DNA of 64,000 nt from Mesorhizobium sp. WSM3859 (GTDB lineage Bacteria > Pseudomonadota > Alphaproteobacteria > Rhizobiales > Rhizobiaceae). The position numbers were made by a program, and so were the translations under genes. Each line of letters starts with the position of its first letter. The stretch's first letter is position 1. The DNA is taken from contig NZ_NSGG01000008.1 of assembly GCF_002295065.1 (NCBI RefSeq), forward strand, positions 1-64,000, in the 5' to 3' direction. Of this stretch, positions 18,314-27,971 are shown one piece after another. Below the pieces are notes generated by a model that did not search any database, was not told the DNA's origin, and saw only the letters and a program-made list of their open reading frames with translations.

Positions 18314-20725
18314 ATGGCCAAGATATCCAAGGCTTCCGGCGACGGCGTTTTCGCAGTCCTCCCACTGCGCGATATCGTCGTGTTCCCGCATATGATCGTT
18401 CCGCTCTTCGTGGGCCGTGAAAAGTCGATCAAGGCGCTGGAAGAGGTGATGGGTCAGGAGAAGCAGATCCTGCTCGCCACCCAGATGAATGCAGCCGACG
18501 ACGATCCTGAACCCGATGCGATTTTCGACATCGGCACGCTCGCTAATGTGCTGCAGCTCTTGAAGCTGCCCGACGGCACCGTGAAGGTGCTGGTCGAGGG
18601 CGCCTCGCGCGCCAAGATCGTCTCGTTCACCGACCGCGCCGATTTCCATGAGGCCCGCGCCACCGCGCTCGCCGAGCCGGAAGAGGAAGAGGTCGAGATC
18701 GAGGCGCTTGCCCGCTCGGTCGTCACCGACTTCGAGAATTACGTCAAGCTGAACAAGAAGATCTCGCCCGAGGTGGTTGGTGCCGCCAGCCAGATCGACG
18801 ACTATTCCAAGCTCGCCGATACGGTTGCCTCGCATCTCGCCATCAAGATCCCCGAGAAGCAGGAGATGCTTGCCACGCTTTCCGTGAAGGAGCGTCTGGA
18901 GAAGGCGATGGGCTTCATGGAAGCCGAGATCTCCGTGCTCCAGGTCGAGAAGCGGATCCGCTCGCGCGTCAAGCGCCAGATGGAGAAGACACAGCGCGAG
19001 TACTACCTCAACGAGCAGATGAAGGCGATCCAGAAGGAACTCGGCGAGGGCGAGGACGGCCGCGACGAGGCCGCCGAGATCGAGGCGCGCATCAAGAAGA
19101 CCAAGCTTTCCAAGGAGGCCCGCGAGAAGGCGGAAGCCGAATTGAAGAAGCTCCGCTCGATGTCGCCTATGTCGGCTGAATCGACGGTGGTTCGCAACTA
19201 TCTCGACTGGCTGCTGTCGATTCCGTGGGGCAAGAACTCCAAGGTCAAGCAGGACCTGAACTATGCGCAGGACGTGCTCGACGCCGATCATTTCGGCCTC
19301 GACAAGGTCAAGGAGCGCATCGTCGAGTATCTCGCCGTGCAGAGCCGCCAGAAGAAGATCAAGGGGCCGATCCTGTGCCTCGTCGGACCGCCGGGCGTCG
19401 GCAAGACCTCGCTCGGCAAGTCGATCGCCAAGGCGACCGGCCGCGAGTTCATCCGCATGGCGCTCGGCGGCGTGCGTGACGAGGCCGAGATCCGCGGTCA
19501 CCGGCGGACCTATATCGGCTCGATGCCCGGCAAGGTCATCCAGTCGATGAAGAAGGCCAAGAAGTCCAACCCGCTCTTCCTGCTCGACGAGATCGACAAG
19601 ATGGGCCAGGACTTCCGCGGCGATCCGTCATCGGCCTTGCTCGAGGTGCTCGATCCGGAGCAGAACTCGACGTTCATGGACCATTACCTCGAGGTCGAAT
19701 ACGACCTGTCGAGCGTGATGTTCGTGACGACGGCGAACACGCTGAACATCCCTGCGCCTTTGATGGACCGCATGGAGATCATCCGCATCGCCGGTTACAC
19801 CGAGGACGAGAAGATCGAGATCGCCAAGCGTCACCTGATGCCCAAGGTGATCCGTGATCATGCGCTGCAGCCGAACGAATTCTCGGTCGGCGAGGACGCG
19901 ATCCGCGGCATCATCCAGACCTACACGCGGGAAGCCGGCGTGCGCAGCCTGGAGCGCGAGCTGATGAAGCTCGGGCGCAAGGCGGTTACCGAGATCCTGC
20001 GGACGAAGAAGAAGACGGTGAAGATCACGGCGGAAAACCTCGCCGATTATCTTGGCGTGCCGCGCTTCCGCTTCGGCCAGGTCGAGGCCGACGATCAGGT
20101 CGGCGTGGTCACGGGTCTTGCCTGGACGGAAGTCGGCGGCGAGCTGCTGACGATCGAAGGCGTCATGATGCCCGGCAAGGGCCGCATGACGGTGACGGGC
20201 AATCTGCGCGACGTGATGAAGGAATCGATCTCCGCGGCGGCTTCCTATGTCCGCTCCCGGGCGATCGATTTCGGCATCGAGCCACCGCTGTTCGACAAGC
20301 GCGACATCCACGTCCACTTGCCGGAAGGAGCGACCCCGAAGGACGGTCCGTCCGCTGGCGCCGCGATGGCCACGGCTATCGTGTCGGTGCTGACGGGTAT
20401 CCCGGTCCGGGCCGATGTTGCGATGACCGGCGAGATCACGCTGCGTGGCCGCATCCTGCCGATCGGTGGCCTGAAGGAGAAGCTGCTCGCGGCATTGCGC
20501 GGCGGCATCAAGAAGGTCCTGATCCCGGAAGAGAACGTCAAGGATCTGGCGGACATTCCGGACAATGTGAAGAACGGCATGGAGATCGTTCCGGTCTCGC
20601 GGGTCGGCGAGGTACTCGCACACGCGCTCACCCGGATGCCGGAGCCGATCGAGTGGGTCGAGCCGGTTAATGCGCCGGCTCCGGTCGACAGCGGCGACGA
20701 TGCCGGAAAGTCGCTCGCGCACTAA
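18314..20725 (+). CDS. lon: ATP-dependent protease Lon
   Basis: An 803-aa Lon protease. The N-terminal substrate-binding domain begins [20 protein letters not shown]. Walker A GPPGVGKT is at residues 358-365, followed by the AAA+ sensor segments. The proteolytic domain has the catalytic Ser680 (PKDGPSAG) and a Lys in [13 protein letters not shown]. The ATG at 18314 was chosen by family length. The frame also opens at 18275 with a leader that itself starts MAKIS, so a repeat of the start region exists. The 273-base gap from clpX holds its terminator; a CTTGAT motif at 18148 is only weakly promoter-like. Confidence 0.95.
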   Translation: MAKISKASGDGVFAVLPLRDIVVFPHMIVPLFVGREKSIKALEEVMGQEKQILLATQMNAADDDPEPDAIFDIGTLANVLQLLKLPDGTVKVLVEGASRAKIVSFTDRADFHEARATALAEPEEEEVEIEALARSVVTDFENYVKLNKKISPEVVGAASQIDDYSKLADTVASHLAIKIPEKQEMLATLSVKERLEKAMGFMEAEISVLQVEKRIRSRVKRQMEKTQREYYLNEQMKAIQKELGEGEDGRDEAAEIEARIKKTKLSKEAREKAEAELKKLRSMSPMSAESTVVRNYLDWLLSIPWGKNSKVKQDLNYAQDVLDADHFGLDKVKERIVEYLAVQSRQKKIKGPILCLVGPPGVGKTSLGKSIAKATGREFIRMALGGVRDEAEIRGHRRTYIGSMPGKVIQSMKKAKKSNPLFLLDEIDKMGQDFRGDPSSALLEVLDPEQNSTFMDHYLEVEYDLSSVMFVTTANTLNIPAPLMDRMEIIRIAGYTEDEKIEIAKRHLMPKVIRDHALQPNEFSVGEDAIRGIIQTYTREAGVRSLERELMKLGRKAVTEILRTKKKTVKITAENLADYLGVPRFRFGQVEADDQVGVVTGLAWTEVGGELLTIEGVMMPGKGRMTVTGNLRDVMKESISAAASYVRSRAIDFGIEPPLFDKRDIHVHLPEGATPKDGPSAGAAMATAIVSVLTGIPVRADVAMTGEITLRGRILPIGGLKEKLLAALRGGIKKVLIPEENVKDLADIPDNVKNGMEIVPVSRVGEVLAHALTRMPEPIEWVEPVNAPAPVDSGDDAGKSLAH

Positions 20726-20756
20726 CAAAAGTTAAGGTTGCAGTGCACAAAGAGAG

Positions 20757-20781
20757 AGCCGGGCTTCGAGCCCGGCTTTTT
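20757..20781 (+). terminator. Rho-independent terminator after lon
   Basis: A perfect 9-bp stem AGCCGGGCT/AGCCCGGCT (20757-20765 with 20769-20777) with a TCG loop and a T run, 31 bases after the lon stop. A TTTTTCATGTGAAAAA palindrome follows at once. Confidence 0.9.
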
Positions 20782-20921
20782 CATGTGAAAAAGCCACAAA
20801 AAAATGCAAAAAAGCCCGGAATTCCGCGGTTTTTGGGCTTGGGTTCCGGAACGCTTCTTTCTAAAGTCCGTTTCCTGCCGGATGAGTCGTAGTTCCGGTT
20901 TTCTCATGGAAGGGAATTTTT

Positions 20922-21194
20922 ATGAACAAGAACGAACTGGTGTCCGCTGTCGCCGACTCCGCAAGCATTTCGAAGGCTGATGCTCAGTCGGCCGTCGATG
21001 CGGTGTTCTCCGTGATCACTGGCGAACTGAAGAAGGGCGGCGATGTCCGGCTTGTCGGCTTCGGAAATTTCACCGTGTCAAAACGCGCTGCTTCGACCGG
21101 CCGCAATCCGCAGACCGGCGCGGAAGTGAAGATTCCGGCACGCACCGTGCCGAAGTTCTCGGCCGGCAAGGGCCTCAAGGACGCGGTCAACTAA
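20922..21194 (+). CDS. hupB: DNA-binding protein HU
   Basis: A 90-aa histone-like HU-beta protein that bends and compacts DNA as a dimer. It starts MNKNELVSAVADSASISKAD and carries the DNA-embracing arm motif GRNPQTGAEVKIPARTVPKF. Full length. A GGAAGGG ribosome-binding site precedes the ATG. It lies just downstream of lon, as in most Rhizobiales, and has its own terminators on both sides, so it is monocistronic. Confidence 0.96.
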   Translation: MNKNELVSAVADSASISKADAQSAVDAVFSVITGELKKGGDVRLVGFGNFTVSKRAASTGRNPQTGAEVKIPARTVPKFSAGKGLKDAVN

Positions 21195-21214
21195 GACCTT
21201 TTTCTTTAAGAGCA

Positions 21215-21245
21215 GAAAAGCCGGGCTTGCCCGGCTTTTCTTTTT
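21215..21245 (+). terminator. Rho-independent terminator after hupB
   Basis: A perfect 11-bp stem GAAAAGCCGGG/CCCGGCTTTTC (21215-21225 with 21230-21240), a 4-base loop and TTTTT. Because of its A-rich 5' side it may also work in the opposite direction for the converging aldo/keto reductase gene. Confidence 0.9.
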
Positions 21246-21282
21246 CAGGTGATAGGCAGCCGGCACTTTTTCCTGGAATTGC

Positions 21283-22305
21283 TCAGGCCGTCGGCGCGTC
21301 GGCGCGCAACAGGCCTTCCTGCTTCAAATCCGCCCAGAGTGCAGCCGGTATCTTGGTGTCGAGCAGCGCGCGGTTGCTTTCGACCTCGGCCGGCCGCTGG
21401 CCGCCGGGGATCACCGACATCACCGAAGGATGCTGCAGCGGGAATTGCAGCGCCGCCTCGATCAGGCGCACGTTGTGGCGCTTGCAGACGGCCTCGATGC
21501 GCGCCACGCGATCGAGGATCTCCTTCGGCGCCTCGCTGTAATTGTAGAAGGCGCCAGGCTTCGGCCCGGTCGCCAGCACGCCGGAATTGTAGGGGCCGCC
21601 CAGCACGATGCCGATGCCGCGCTTCTGGCAAAGCGGCAGGAAGGACTGCAGCGCTTCCTGTTCGAGCAGCGTGTAGCGGCCGGCGAGCAGGAACAGGTCG
21701 AAGTCGCCGCGCTCGGCGAGCGTCTGCGCGACCTGCCACTCGTTGATGCCGCCGCCGAAAGCCTTGATCACGCCCTGGTCACGCAGCGAAAGCAGTCCGT
21801 AATAGCCGGACGACATGAACTCCGCGATGCGGGCATCCGAGGCTTCCTTGCTGCCATGGGTGAAGATGTCGACGTCGTGGACGAAGAGAATGTCGATGCG
21901 GTCGACGCCCAGACGTTCCAGCGAGGCCTCGAAGGAGCGCATGACGCCGTCATAGGAGTAGTCGTAGACTTCGCGGCGCGACGGTGTCTCGAAGAACTTG
22001 CCGATGCCGGTGCGCTGGTCCGGCGGGGCGACGCGCATGATGCGGCCGACCTTGCTCGACAGCACATAGTCGTCCCGCTTCCTGCCGCGCAGGAACGGGT
22101 TGAGGCGGGTTTCGGAGAGGCCGAGGCCGTAAAGCGGCGCCGTGTCAAAGTAACGGCAACCGGCCGTCCAGGCCGCTTCCAGGGTAGCATTGGCGTCCTC
22201 GTCGGAGACGGCGCGATAGAGATTGCCTAGCGGCGCGGCGCCGAAGCCCAGTTCCGTGAAGGTGATGCCGCCATTGCCGCTGCGGTCGAAATGCCGTGTC
22301 TTCAT
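21283..22305 (-). CDS. Aldo/keto reductase (aldose 1-dehydrogenase-like)
   Basis: A 340-aa NAD(P)-dependent TIM-barrel oxidoreductase. The AKR catalytic set is visible: Asp and Tyr in YFDTAPLYGLG, Lys in LSSKVGR and His in ILFVHDVD. The pattern resembles D-threo-aldose/L-fucose 1-dehydrogenases and pyridoxal dehydrogenase. The ATG at 22305 starts a normal AKR N-terminus; the frame continues upstream without a better start. It is divergent from the SIS gene. The shared 189-base spacer has a CTATCAC (22344) / GTGATAG (22401) inverted pair that could be operator half-sites. Confidence 0.85.
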   Translation of the reverse strand: MKTRHFDRSGNGGITFTELGFGAAPLGNLYRAVSDEDANATLEAAWTAGCRYFDTAPLYGLGLSETRLNPFLRGRKRDDYVLSSKVGRIMRVAPPDQRTGIGKFFETPSRREVYDYSYDGVMRSFEASLERLGVDRIDILFVHDVDIFTHGSKEASDARIAEFMSSGYYGLLSLRDQGVIKAFGGGINEWQVAQTLAERGDFDLFLLAGRYTLLEQEALQSFLPLCQKRGIGIVLGGPYNSGVLATGPKPGAFYNYSEAPKEILDRVARIEAVCKRHNVRLIEAALQFPLQHPSVMSVIPGGQRPAEVESNRALLDTKIPAALWADLKQEGLLRADAPTA

Positions 22306-22494
22306 GTCTGACGATGTCCCGGAGTGATTTGTCTGACATGACACTATCACGCTGGTGGCCCAGCAAAAGTGCCGAGGCTCGTTGGACAGCGATTTTCGCG
22401 GTGATAGCATGAACAAAAACAAGCCTTTCGCCGGAAAACGCGCGGCCAGTCGTCGCCTCGCAAGACAGTCCGCGACTAGCCCAGGTGGATCTCA

Positions 22495-23061
22495 ATGACG
22501 CAAGCCGGATCAGAGATGTTCGCGACCGCGCTGGACGAGCTTGGCGCGGTGCTGGCGCGCACAGATGAAGCCCGGATCGACGCCGCCTGCGCAATGCTGG
22601 CCAGCGCCGGCAGGATCGCCGTCTATGGCTGCGGCCGCGAGGCGCTGCAGGTGAAGGGTTTTGCCATGCGGCTTTACCATCTCGGCCTGCCGGTCTCGGT
22701 GGTCGGCGACATGAGCACGCCGCCGCTGGGGCAGGGAGACGTCTTCCTGGCGAGTTCAGGGCCGGGGGAAACCACCACAGTGCTGACCTTGATGCGGGTC
22801 GCCCGCGCGGCCGGCGCGAAGGTGCTGCTCCTGACGGCCGAACCGAAAGGCAGCGCGGCGAAACTCGCCGACTTCACGCTCGTCATTCCGGCCCAGACCA
22901 TGGCCAGCGACCAGGGCGCGGCAAGGACCTCGGTGCTGCCGATGGGCTCGTTGTTCGAAGGCGCGCTGTTCCTTTTGTTCGAGATCATGGTGCTGAAGCT
23001 CCAGGCGCAGACCAATGCGACGCCGGAAGCCATGCGCGCCAGGCACACCAATATGGAGTAA
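22495..23061 (+). CDS. SIS-domain sugar isomerase (hexuloisomerase-like)
   Basis: A 188-aa single-SIS-domain protein. GRIAVYGCGREALQVKGFAMRLYHLG is the sugar-phosphate-binding segment, followed by a GDVFLASSGPGETTTVL loop like that of 6-phospho-3-hexuloisomerase. The size fits that small family. Substrate identity is inferred only from fold. It is separated by three bases from the creatininase-family gene, so the two form an operon. Confidence 0.82.
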   Translation: MTQAGSEMFATALDELGAVLARTDEARIDAACAMLASAGRIAVYGCGREALQVKGFAMRLYHLGLPVSVVGDMSTPPLGQGDVFLASSGPGETTTVLTLMRVARAAGAKVLLLTAEPKGSAAKLADFTLVIPAQTMASDQGAARTSVLPMGSLFEGALFLLFEIMVLKLQAQTNATPEAMRARHTNME

Positions 23062-23064
23062 GGG

Positions 23065-23808
23065 ATGCGCTACGAGCTCATGCTGCCGCACCAGATCCGC
23101 AAGGCGATCGAGGAGAACTGGCCGGTCGTGCTGCCGCTCGGCGTGCTCGAATACCATGGCGAGCACATGGCGGTCGGCATGGATACTTTAGCCGTCATCA
23201 AGACGGTGGAGTTGATCGAGAAAGAGAGGGACCTCGTCATCCTGCCGCCCTTCTATTACGGCGCGGCAAGCTATGCGGTGGCGGCGCCCGAAGGCAGCGG
23301 CTCGGTGCAGGTCGGCGGTCCGGTGCTTTCGCCATTCGCGGAGGAATTGTTCTACGGGCTGCTGCGCATCGGCTTCCGCAACATCCACGCCATCATCCAC
23401 CACCAGACCGAGAATTTCGTGGCCGGCATGCCGACCGACCTCGCCTTCAAGACTGCCGGCCGCCAGGCGATCTTCCGTTTCCTGGAAAAGGAGCGCGGCG
23501 AGGGCTGGTGGGGGTCGAACACCATGGCCGACTACTATGCCGGCCACGCCCAGGGCGAGAATGTCTTCAACTGGGTGCAAGTGCATCCGCTGATGCCGGC
23601 GGCGATGAACGGCAAATACCCGTTCGACCATGCCGGCAAAGGCGAAACCTCGCTGATGCTGGCGCTATGCTCCGAGGCCGTGGACGAGAAGCATTTCGCC
23701 GACAACACCGGCTGGTACACGAAAGACGCAGCGGAGGCCTCGGCGGGCCTCGGCAAGGTCGGCGTCGCCATGATCCTTGATCATTTAAGGGCGATCCTGC
23801 AGGCCTAG
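23065..23808 (+). CDS. Creatininase-family amidohydrolase
   Basis: A 247-aa member of PF02633. The metal-binding pattern is Glu29-x-His31 (EYHGEH) with Asp40 and later NIHAIIHHQTEN. The spacing matches creatininase. Family members hydrolyse cyclic amides (creatinine, formamidopyrimidine intermediates), so the substrate is open. Its coupling to a SIS isomerase and its place beside a sugar importer suggest action on an amide-bearing sugar or derivative; that is inference. The ribosome-binding site overlaps the end of the SIS gene (GGAGTAAGGG). Confidence 0.85.
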   Translation: MRYELMLPHQIRKAIEENWPVVLPLGVLEYHGEHMAVGMDTLAVIKTVELIEKERDLVILPPFYYGAASYAVAAPEGSGSVQVGGPVLSPFAEELFYGLLRIGFRNIHAIIHHQTENFVAGMPTDLAFKTAGRQAIFRFLEKERGEGWWGSNTMADYYAGHAQGENVFNWVQVHPLMPAAMNGKYPFDHAGKGETSLMLALCSEAVDEKHFADNTGWYTKDAAEASAGLGKVGVAMILDHLRAILQA

Positions 23809-23810
23809 CT

Positions 23811-23959
23811 CCCCCTTCTCCCCCTTGTGGGAGAAGGTGTCGCCGAAGGCGACGGATGAGGGGTGCTCCAGGGAACGCCAGCGTCTCACTCCGCTGGAAC
23901 ATCCCTCATCCGTCTCGGCGCTGCGCGCCGATCCACCTTCTGCCACAGGGGGAGAAGGA
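23811..23959. repeat. RIME-like large palindromic intergenic repeat
   Basis: About 150 bases formed by two inverted arms. The left arm has CTTCTCCCCCTTGTGGGAGAAGG and GGATGAGGG; the right arm has CCCTCATCC and CCACAGGGGGAGAAGG. Each arm carries its own small hairpin (TCGCCGAAGGCGA left, CGGCGCTGCGCGCCG right). It resembles the Rhizobium intergenic mosaic elements. Related copies are at 60034 and 63727. It separates the converging creatininase-family and permease genes. Confidence 0.75.
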
Positions 23960-23971
23960 AAGGCGCGCCAG

Positions 23972-24889
23972 CTACTTCACCGAGCCGGCCGTCATGCCCA
24001 TGATCAGGTAGCGCTCGAGCGCGATGCCGATGATCGCCAGCGGCGCGATCGCGGCGGTGGCCAGAGCCGCCATCGACCACCAGTTGATGCCTTGCGAGCC
24101 GGTCTGGCTCGCCACCATGACGGGGATTGTCTTGGCGTCGGTCGATGTCAGCAGCGCGGCGAAGAAATACTCGTTCCAGCACAGCACCATCGCCAGGATG
24201 AAAGCGGCGACCATGCCCGGCAGCGCGATCGGCATGACGATGCGGAAGAAGGCGCCCCAGATCGACAGCCCGTCGACCAAGGCCGCCTCCTCCAATTCCA
24301 CCGGAATGGAGTTGAACTGGTCGCGCATGATCCAGATGACGATCGGCAGCACCATCAGCGTGTAGAGCAGCACGAGCCCGATGCGCGTATCGAGAAGGGC
24401 AACTTCGCGGTAGAGCACAAGAAAGGGGAGCGCCAGCACGACCGGCGGCAGGATCAGCTGCGACAGGAAGAAGAAGGAGATGTCCTCGTTCCTGAACCAT
24501 GCGAATTTGTAGCGGTAGCGGACAAGGCCATAGGCGGCGAGGCTGCCGATGATGATGGCGAGAGCCGACGCGCCGACCGAAGTGATGACCGAGTTCATGA
24601 AGCGCTTGAAGAATTCGTCGCGCACGGTCGAGGTCTGGAAGATCGAATCCGGCGACAGGCCGAGCGAGCGCCAGCCCTTCCAGTCCGGCGTAAAGTCGAC
24701 GAAGGGGATGAGATGGCCCTGCGTGACGTCGACCGCCGATTTGAACGAGGTGGTGATCGTCCAGTAGATCGGGAACAGGCAGACGAAAGCCCAGAAGACA
24801 AGCGCGCCGTAGATGAAGACGCGGCTGGTGATGAAGGCCGCCGGCGAGCGGATCTCGGAAACGGTGTAGTCGGTGGTCTGGACGCTCAT
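23972..24889 (-). CDS. Carbohydrate ABC transporter permease (MalG/UgpE type)
   Basis: A 305-aa inner-membrane protein with about six helices and the EAA-loop signature of CUT1 permeases (VELEEAALVDGLSIWGAFFRIVMPIALPG). A long N-terminal periplasmic loop (residues ~50-110) is present. The ATG at 24889 starts eight bases after the upstream permease stop, so they are one operon. The frame remains open further upstream but overlaps the other permease. Confidence 0.88.
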   Translation of the reverse strand: MSVQTTDYTVSEIRSPAAFITSRVFIYGALVFWAFVCLFPIYWTITTSFKSAVDVTQGHLIPFVDFTPDWKGWRSLGLSPDSIFQTSTVRDEFFKRFMNSVITSVGASALAIIIGSLAAYGLVRYRYKFAWFRNEDISFFFLSQLILPPVVLALPFLVLYREVALLDTRIGLVLLYTLMVLPIVIWIMRDQFNSIPVELEEAALVDGLSIWGAFFRIVMPIALPGMVAAFILAMVLCWNEYFFAALLTSTDAKTIPVMVASQTGSQGINWWSMAALATAAIAPLAIIGIALERYLIMGMTAGSVK

Positions 24890-24897
24890 GGTGCCGC

Positions 24898-26013
24898 TCA
24901 GTTGACGTTGCGCACGAAGCGACTGGCGACTTTCAGCAGCCAAGTCACGAACACGACGATGATGATCAGATAGGCCATGGCGAGCATTGTGCCGTAGCCG
25001 ACATTCGAGCGGTCGCGATATTCGCGGTAGATGAAGCTCGATACGGAGTCGGTAGCGCCGCCGGGGCCGCCGGAGGTCAGCGTGATGATGATGTCGGCGA
25101 GCTTCAGCTTGAAGATGATGCGCAGGATCACGGCCGTCACCGACACCGGCAGCATCAGCGGGAAGGTGACCTGCCAGAAGGTTTGCCACGCGGTCGCGCC
25201 GTCGACGCGGGCGGCTTCAAGCACCTCGCGCGACATCGCCTGCAGGCCGGCAAGCAGCATGATCATCATGAACGGGATGAAGGTCCAGGCGTCGAGCATC
25301 ATGATCGAGATGCGGGCTGTGATCGGATCGGAGAAGAAGGCGGGATTGTCCCAGCCGAGATGGCGCGCCAGCGTTGCCGCCGGCCCGAAGCGGTATTCCA
25401 TCAGCGATTTGCCGACCATCCAGGACACGGCAACCGGCGACAGCATCAGCGGCAAAAGGAAGACGACACGGAAGAATTTGCGGGCGCGGATCTGCGCGTT
25501 GAGCAGCAGCGCCAGGCCGAAGGCGACGACATATTCGACCAGAACCGCAAGCACATAGAGCACCATATTGAGCAGAGCGTTGCGGTAATAGGGGTCGGCC
25601 AGCATCTGCCAGAAATTGTCGAGGCCATTGAACCTGCGTCCGGTAAACGAACTGAGGTTCCAGTCGGTCAGCGCGATGTAGAAGCCGAACAGCGTCGGGA
25701 AGATCACCATGGCGATGGTGAAAAGCAGCGCCGGCAAAAGGAACAGCGCGCGCTGCCCGTCCTCGCCGCGCGTCAGCACCTGCCAGGCGCCGAGCGCCGC
25801 GCCCCACAAGATGTAGGCGTAGACCACAGGGCGCCAGGTGTCGAAGCCGACCGTGGACATCTCGGTCTTGTAGAGGATCTGCACGACGATGATCGCCAGC
25901 AAGCCGAGCGTGGCTGCGGCCAGCAGGCCCCAGCCGAGGCGCTTTCGGCCTGCCGGGATCAGGTCGGCCGGATTTGCCGGCCACGCATTCGCGGTCGAAG
26001 TCTGCTCAGCCAC
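24898..26013 (-). CDS. Carbohydrate ABC transporter permease (MalF/UgpA type)
   Basis: A 371-aa membrane protein. Two extra N-terminal helices (residues ~27-75) precede the usual six-helix permease core. The core carries the EAA loop (VLEAARVDGATAWQTFWQVTFPLMLP). The GTG at 26013 with AAGGG upstream was preferred over a TTG at 26055, which lies inside a strong hairpin. It pairs with the following permease to form the membrane channel. Confidence 0.87.
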   Translation of the reverse strand: MAEQTSTANAWPANPADLIPAGRKRLGWGLLAAATLGLLAIIVVQILYKTEMSTVGFDTWRPVVYAYILWGAALGAWQVLTRGEDGQRALFLLPALLFTIAMVIFPTLFGFYIALTDWNLSSFTGRRFNGLDNFWQMLADPYYRNALLNMVLYVLAVLVEYVVAFGLALLLNAQIRARKFFRVVFLLPLMLSPVAVSWMVGKSLMEYRFGPAATLARHLGWDNPAFFSDPITARISIMMLDAWTFIPFMMIMLLAGLQAMSREVLEAARVDGATAWQTFWQVTFPLMLPVSVTAVILRIIFKLKLADIIITLTSGGPGGATDSVSSFIYREYRDRSNVGYGTMLAMAYLIIIVVFVTWLLKVASRFVRNVN

Positions 26014-26058
26014 GCTTATCCCTTTTTGCGCAAGTGACCGGGCGATGCCGGTCAAGAT

Positions 26059-26089
26059 GCGGCCCGGCGACGAGGTGTCGCCGGGCCGC
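26059..26089 (-). promoter_or_regulatory. Strong intercistronic stem-loop between binding protein and permease genes
   Basis: A perfect 13-bp GC-rich inverted repeat (26059-26071 with 26077-26089) and a 5-base loop, about 18 bases after the binding-protein stop and before the permease start. There is no T run on the minus strand. It therefore looks like an mRNA-stabilising or attenuating hairpin that lets the binding protein be made in excess, a common arrangement in such operons. Confidence 0.7.
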
Positions 26090-26106
26090 GACTTGATCGA
26101 GACAGC

Positions 26107-27783
26107 CTACATGCCGAGCGAGGCTTTGTAGAGCTTGACCTGGTTCTCGCGGCCGATCTGGTCGGTCAGCTTTTCCCAGGCAGCGGCGATGGCGTCGGCG
26201 CCTTCCTGTGCCTTCATCTTGCCGGCGAAGGTGTTGGCAAGGATGTCCTCGGCGGCGCTGTAATACTGAAAGATGCCGGGGATGCGCGGCTCGATCGCCG
26301 CGTTCGGATGGTTGTAGCTGTCGGCTTCGGACTTCAGGTACGAGCTGATGAACGCCTCGTCATAGCCGGCCGCCACCCATTCCGGAATGTTGAAATGGCT
26401 GTTCCGATAGGGCTGGAAGCCGGAAGGATAGGCCGCGCACCACAGCGACAGGTCCTTGCCGCCGAGATGCGCGGCGGCCGACCATGCGGCCTTCTTCTTC
26501 TTCTCGTCGGAATCGACGCGGGCCATGACATAGACGCCCCAGCCGAGATAGGCGCAGTTCGGCGCATAGTTCGGGCCGCTGGCGAGCTTGTCCCACTTGC
26601 CGGTCTTGGAGTTATAGACGTCGTCGGAGCCCGGCAGGATCGAGAAGCCGGTGACGTCGCCGATGACCGAGGAGTCATTGGTCTTCACATTGGAGCCGAC
26701 GTCGCCCCACCAGGGGATCATCGAGCCGGTGCCGGCCAGGAACTGCTGGAAGGCGGTCGTGTTCGGATCGGCGTTGATCTGGTCGGCGGGTTCGGATGGC
26801 AGGGCGTCGATGACGTCCTGGATGGCGCGCACCCAGGCCGGATTGTTGACGCGCGGCTTCATCGTGTCGGCGTCGAACAGCCAGGCCTTGTCATCGGGAT
26901 GCTTGGCATAGGCGGTAGCGCGGCTGCCGAGGAAATAGAAGCCGAAACCGCCCCAGGGTTTGGGAGCGTCGAGATAGCCATAGATGTCCTGGCCCTTGAA
27001 TTTCTTGCCCTTCAGGAACTTGGTGACAGCCTGGACCTGCTGCCAGGTCTTGGGCACACCCCACTCCGTCAGGCCTGCCTTGTCGCCGCTGTCCGCCTTC
27101 CAGGCTGCAGCCAGCTCGGAGTCGGAAAACACGTCGGTGCGGTAGTTGAAATTGTGCGCGTCGCCGTCGATGGTCACGCGATACTGCTTACCGTTCCAGG
27201 TGCCGACCGGCGGCTTGAGATAGTTGACCAGGTCGTCGAAGTCGATCTGCTTCTTCACCCAGTCGGGCATTTCCGAGGTCAAGCCCTTGCCGCAGACATC
27301 GCCTTCGAAGGGTGCGCCCATCTCGATGACGTCGAAGTCGACGGTGCCGGTGGCGATCGACTGCTGCAGGCGGGCGTTGTAGTCAGCCTGGGCAAGGTCG
27401 ATCCAGCTGATCTTGGCGCCCGTATAGGCCTCCCACGGCTTCAGGAAGCCGCGGAACAGCACGTTGTGCAGGTTCTGGTTGTTGAGGCCCATGAAGGTCA
27501 GCTCAACGCCGGCGAACTCGCCCTCCTTGACATTGGCCTTGGTCGCTTCGAGGCAGAGCTCGCCGACCTTCTGGAAGTCGGCGTCGGTCGGCTGGCCTTT
27601 GCCGACGCCTGGAATCTGCAGGATCTTCGCCCGCAGGCTGTCATCGGCCGCGGCAGGCCGCGTCAGCGCGCCGAGCCCGGCGCCGGAGGCGGCGGCGATT
27701 GCGGCCATCGAGGCCGCGCCCTTCAGCACATCGCGGCGGCTGGCGCCGGCGCGCATCAGTTTTTCGTACAGGTCGACTCTCAT
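26107..27783 (-). CDS. Extracellular solute-binding protein, twin-arginine exported
   Basis: A 558-aa binding protein for the adjacent sugar importer. The N-terminus carries a Tat-type signal (SRRDVLKGAASMAAIAAASG, mature part after about residue 45). The long family-1-like binding fold follows, with many Trp/Tyr residues and a conserved PWWGDVGSN segment. It is larger than most CUT1 binding proteins (~420 aa) and fits the ~550-580-aa rhizobial subgroup. A GGAGGAA ribosome-binding site precedes the ATG at 27783. Confidence 0.85.
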   Translation of the reverse strand: MRVDLYEKLMRAGASRRDVLKGAASMAAIAAASGAGLGALTRPAAADDSLRAKILQIPGVGKGQPTDADFQKVGELCLEATKANVKEGEFAGVELTFMGLNNQNLHNVLFRGFLKPWEAYTGAKISWIDLAQADYNARLQQSIATGTVDFDVIEMGAPFEGDVCGKGLTSEMPDWVKKQIDFDDLVNYLKPPVGTWNGKQYRVTIDGDAHNFNYRTDVFSDSELAAAWKADSGDKAGLTEWGVPKTWQQVQAVTKFLKGKKFKGQDIYGYLDAPKPWGGFGFYFLGSRATAYAKHPDDKAWLFDADTMKPRVNNPAWVRAIQDVIDALPSEPADQINADPNTTAFQQFLAGTGSMIPWWGDVGSNVKTNDSSVIGDVTGFSILPGSDDVYNSKTGKWDKLASGPNYAPNCAYLGWGVYVMARVDSDEKKKKAAWSAAAHLGGKDLSLWCAAYPSGFQPYRNSHFNIPEWVAAGYDEAFISSYLKSEADSYNHPNAAIEPRIPGIFQYYSAAEDILANTFAGKMKAQEGADAIAAAWEKLTDQIGRENQVKLYKASLGM

Positions 27784-27820
27784 CTACAGGTTCCTCCCAG
27801 AACAACAGCGATTGAATTGA

Positions 27821-27944
27821 AGTGCCAATCTCTCGGACGTGGAAACGTCTCTCGGTTCTCCTCGATCATACGGGGACGTGGGACCCCACCCTGCGTCGCC
27901 GAAGCTCCGATCTCAGGGTAACAGGCCTGCGTCGGATTGGCACT
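27821..27944. repeat. Ten-base perfect inverted repeat in divergent promoter region
   Basis: AGTGCCAATC at 27821-27830 and GATTGGCACT at 27935-27944 are exact inverted copies 104 bases apart. Each contains TTGGCA, a possible -35 element pointing toward the gene on its side. On the plus strand it is followed after 17 bases by TAATCG (27960), which overlaps the palindromic operator. Either duplicated regulator/promoter elements or the ends of a tiny inserted element would explain it. Confidence 0.5.
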
Positions 27945-27958
27945 CGCCACTATTTCGC

Positions 27959-27970
27959 GTAATCGATTAC
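27959..27970. promoter_or_regulatory. LacI-type operator palindrome
   Basis: GTAATCGATTAC is a perfect 12-base palindrome with a central CG, the form bound by LacI/GalR-family sugar repressors. It lies between the divergent binding-protein and ATPase genes and directly abuts a TTGTCA -35 candidate. No LacI-family gene is in the window. Confidence 0.7.
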
Positions 27971-27971
27971 C

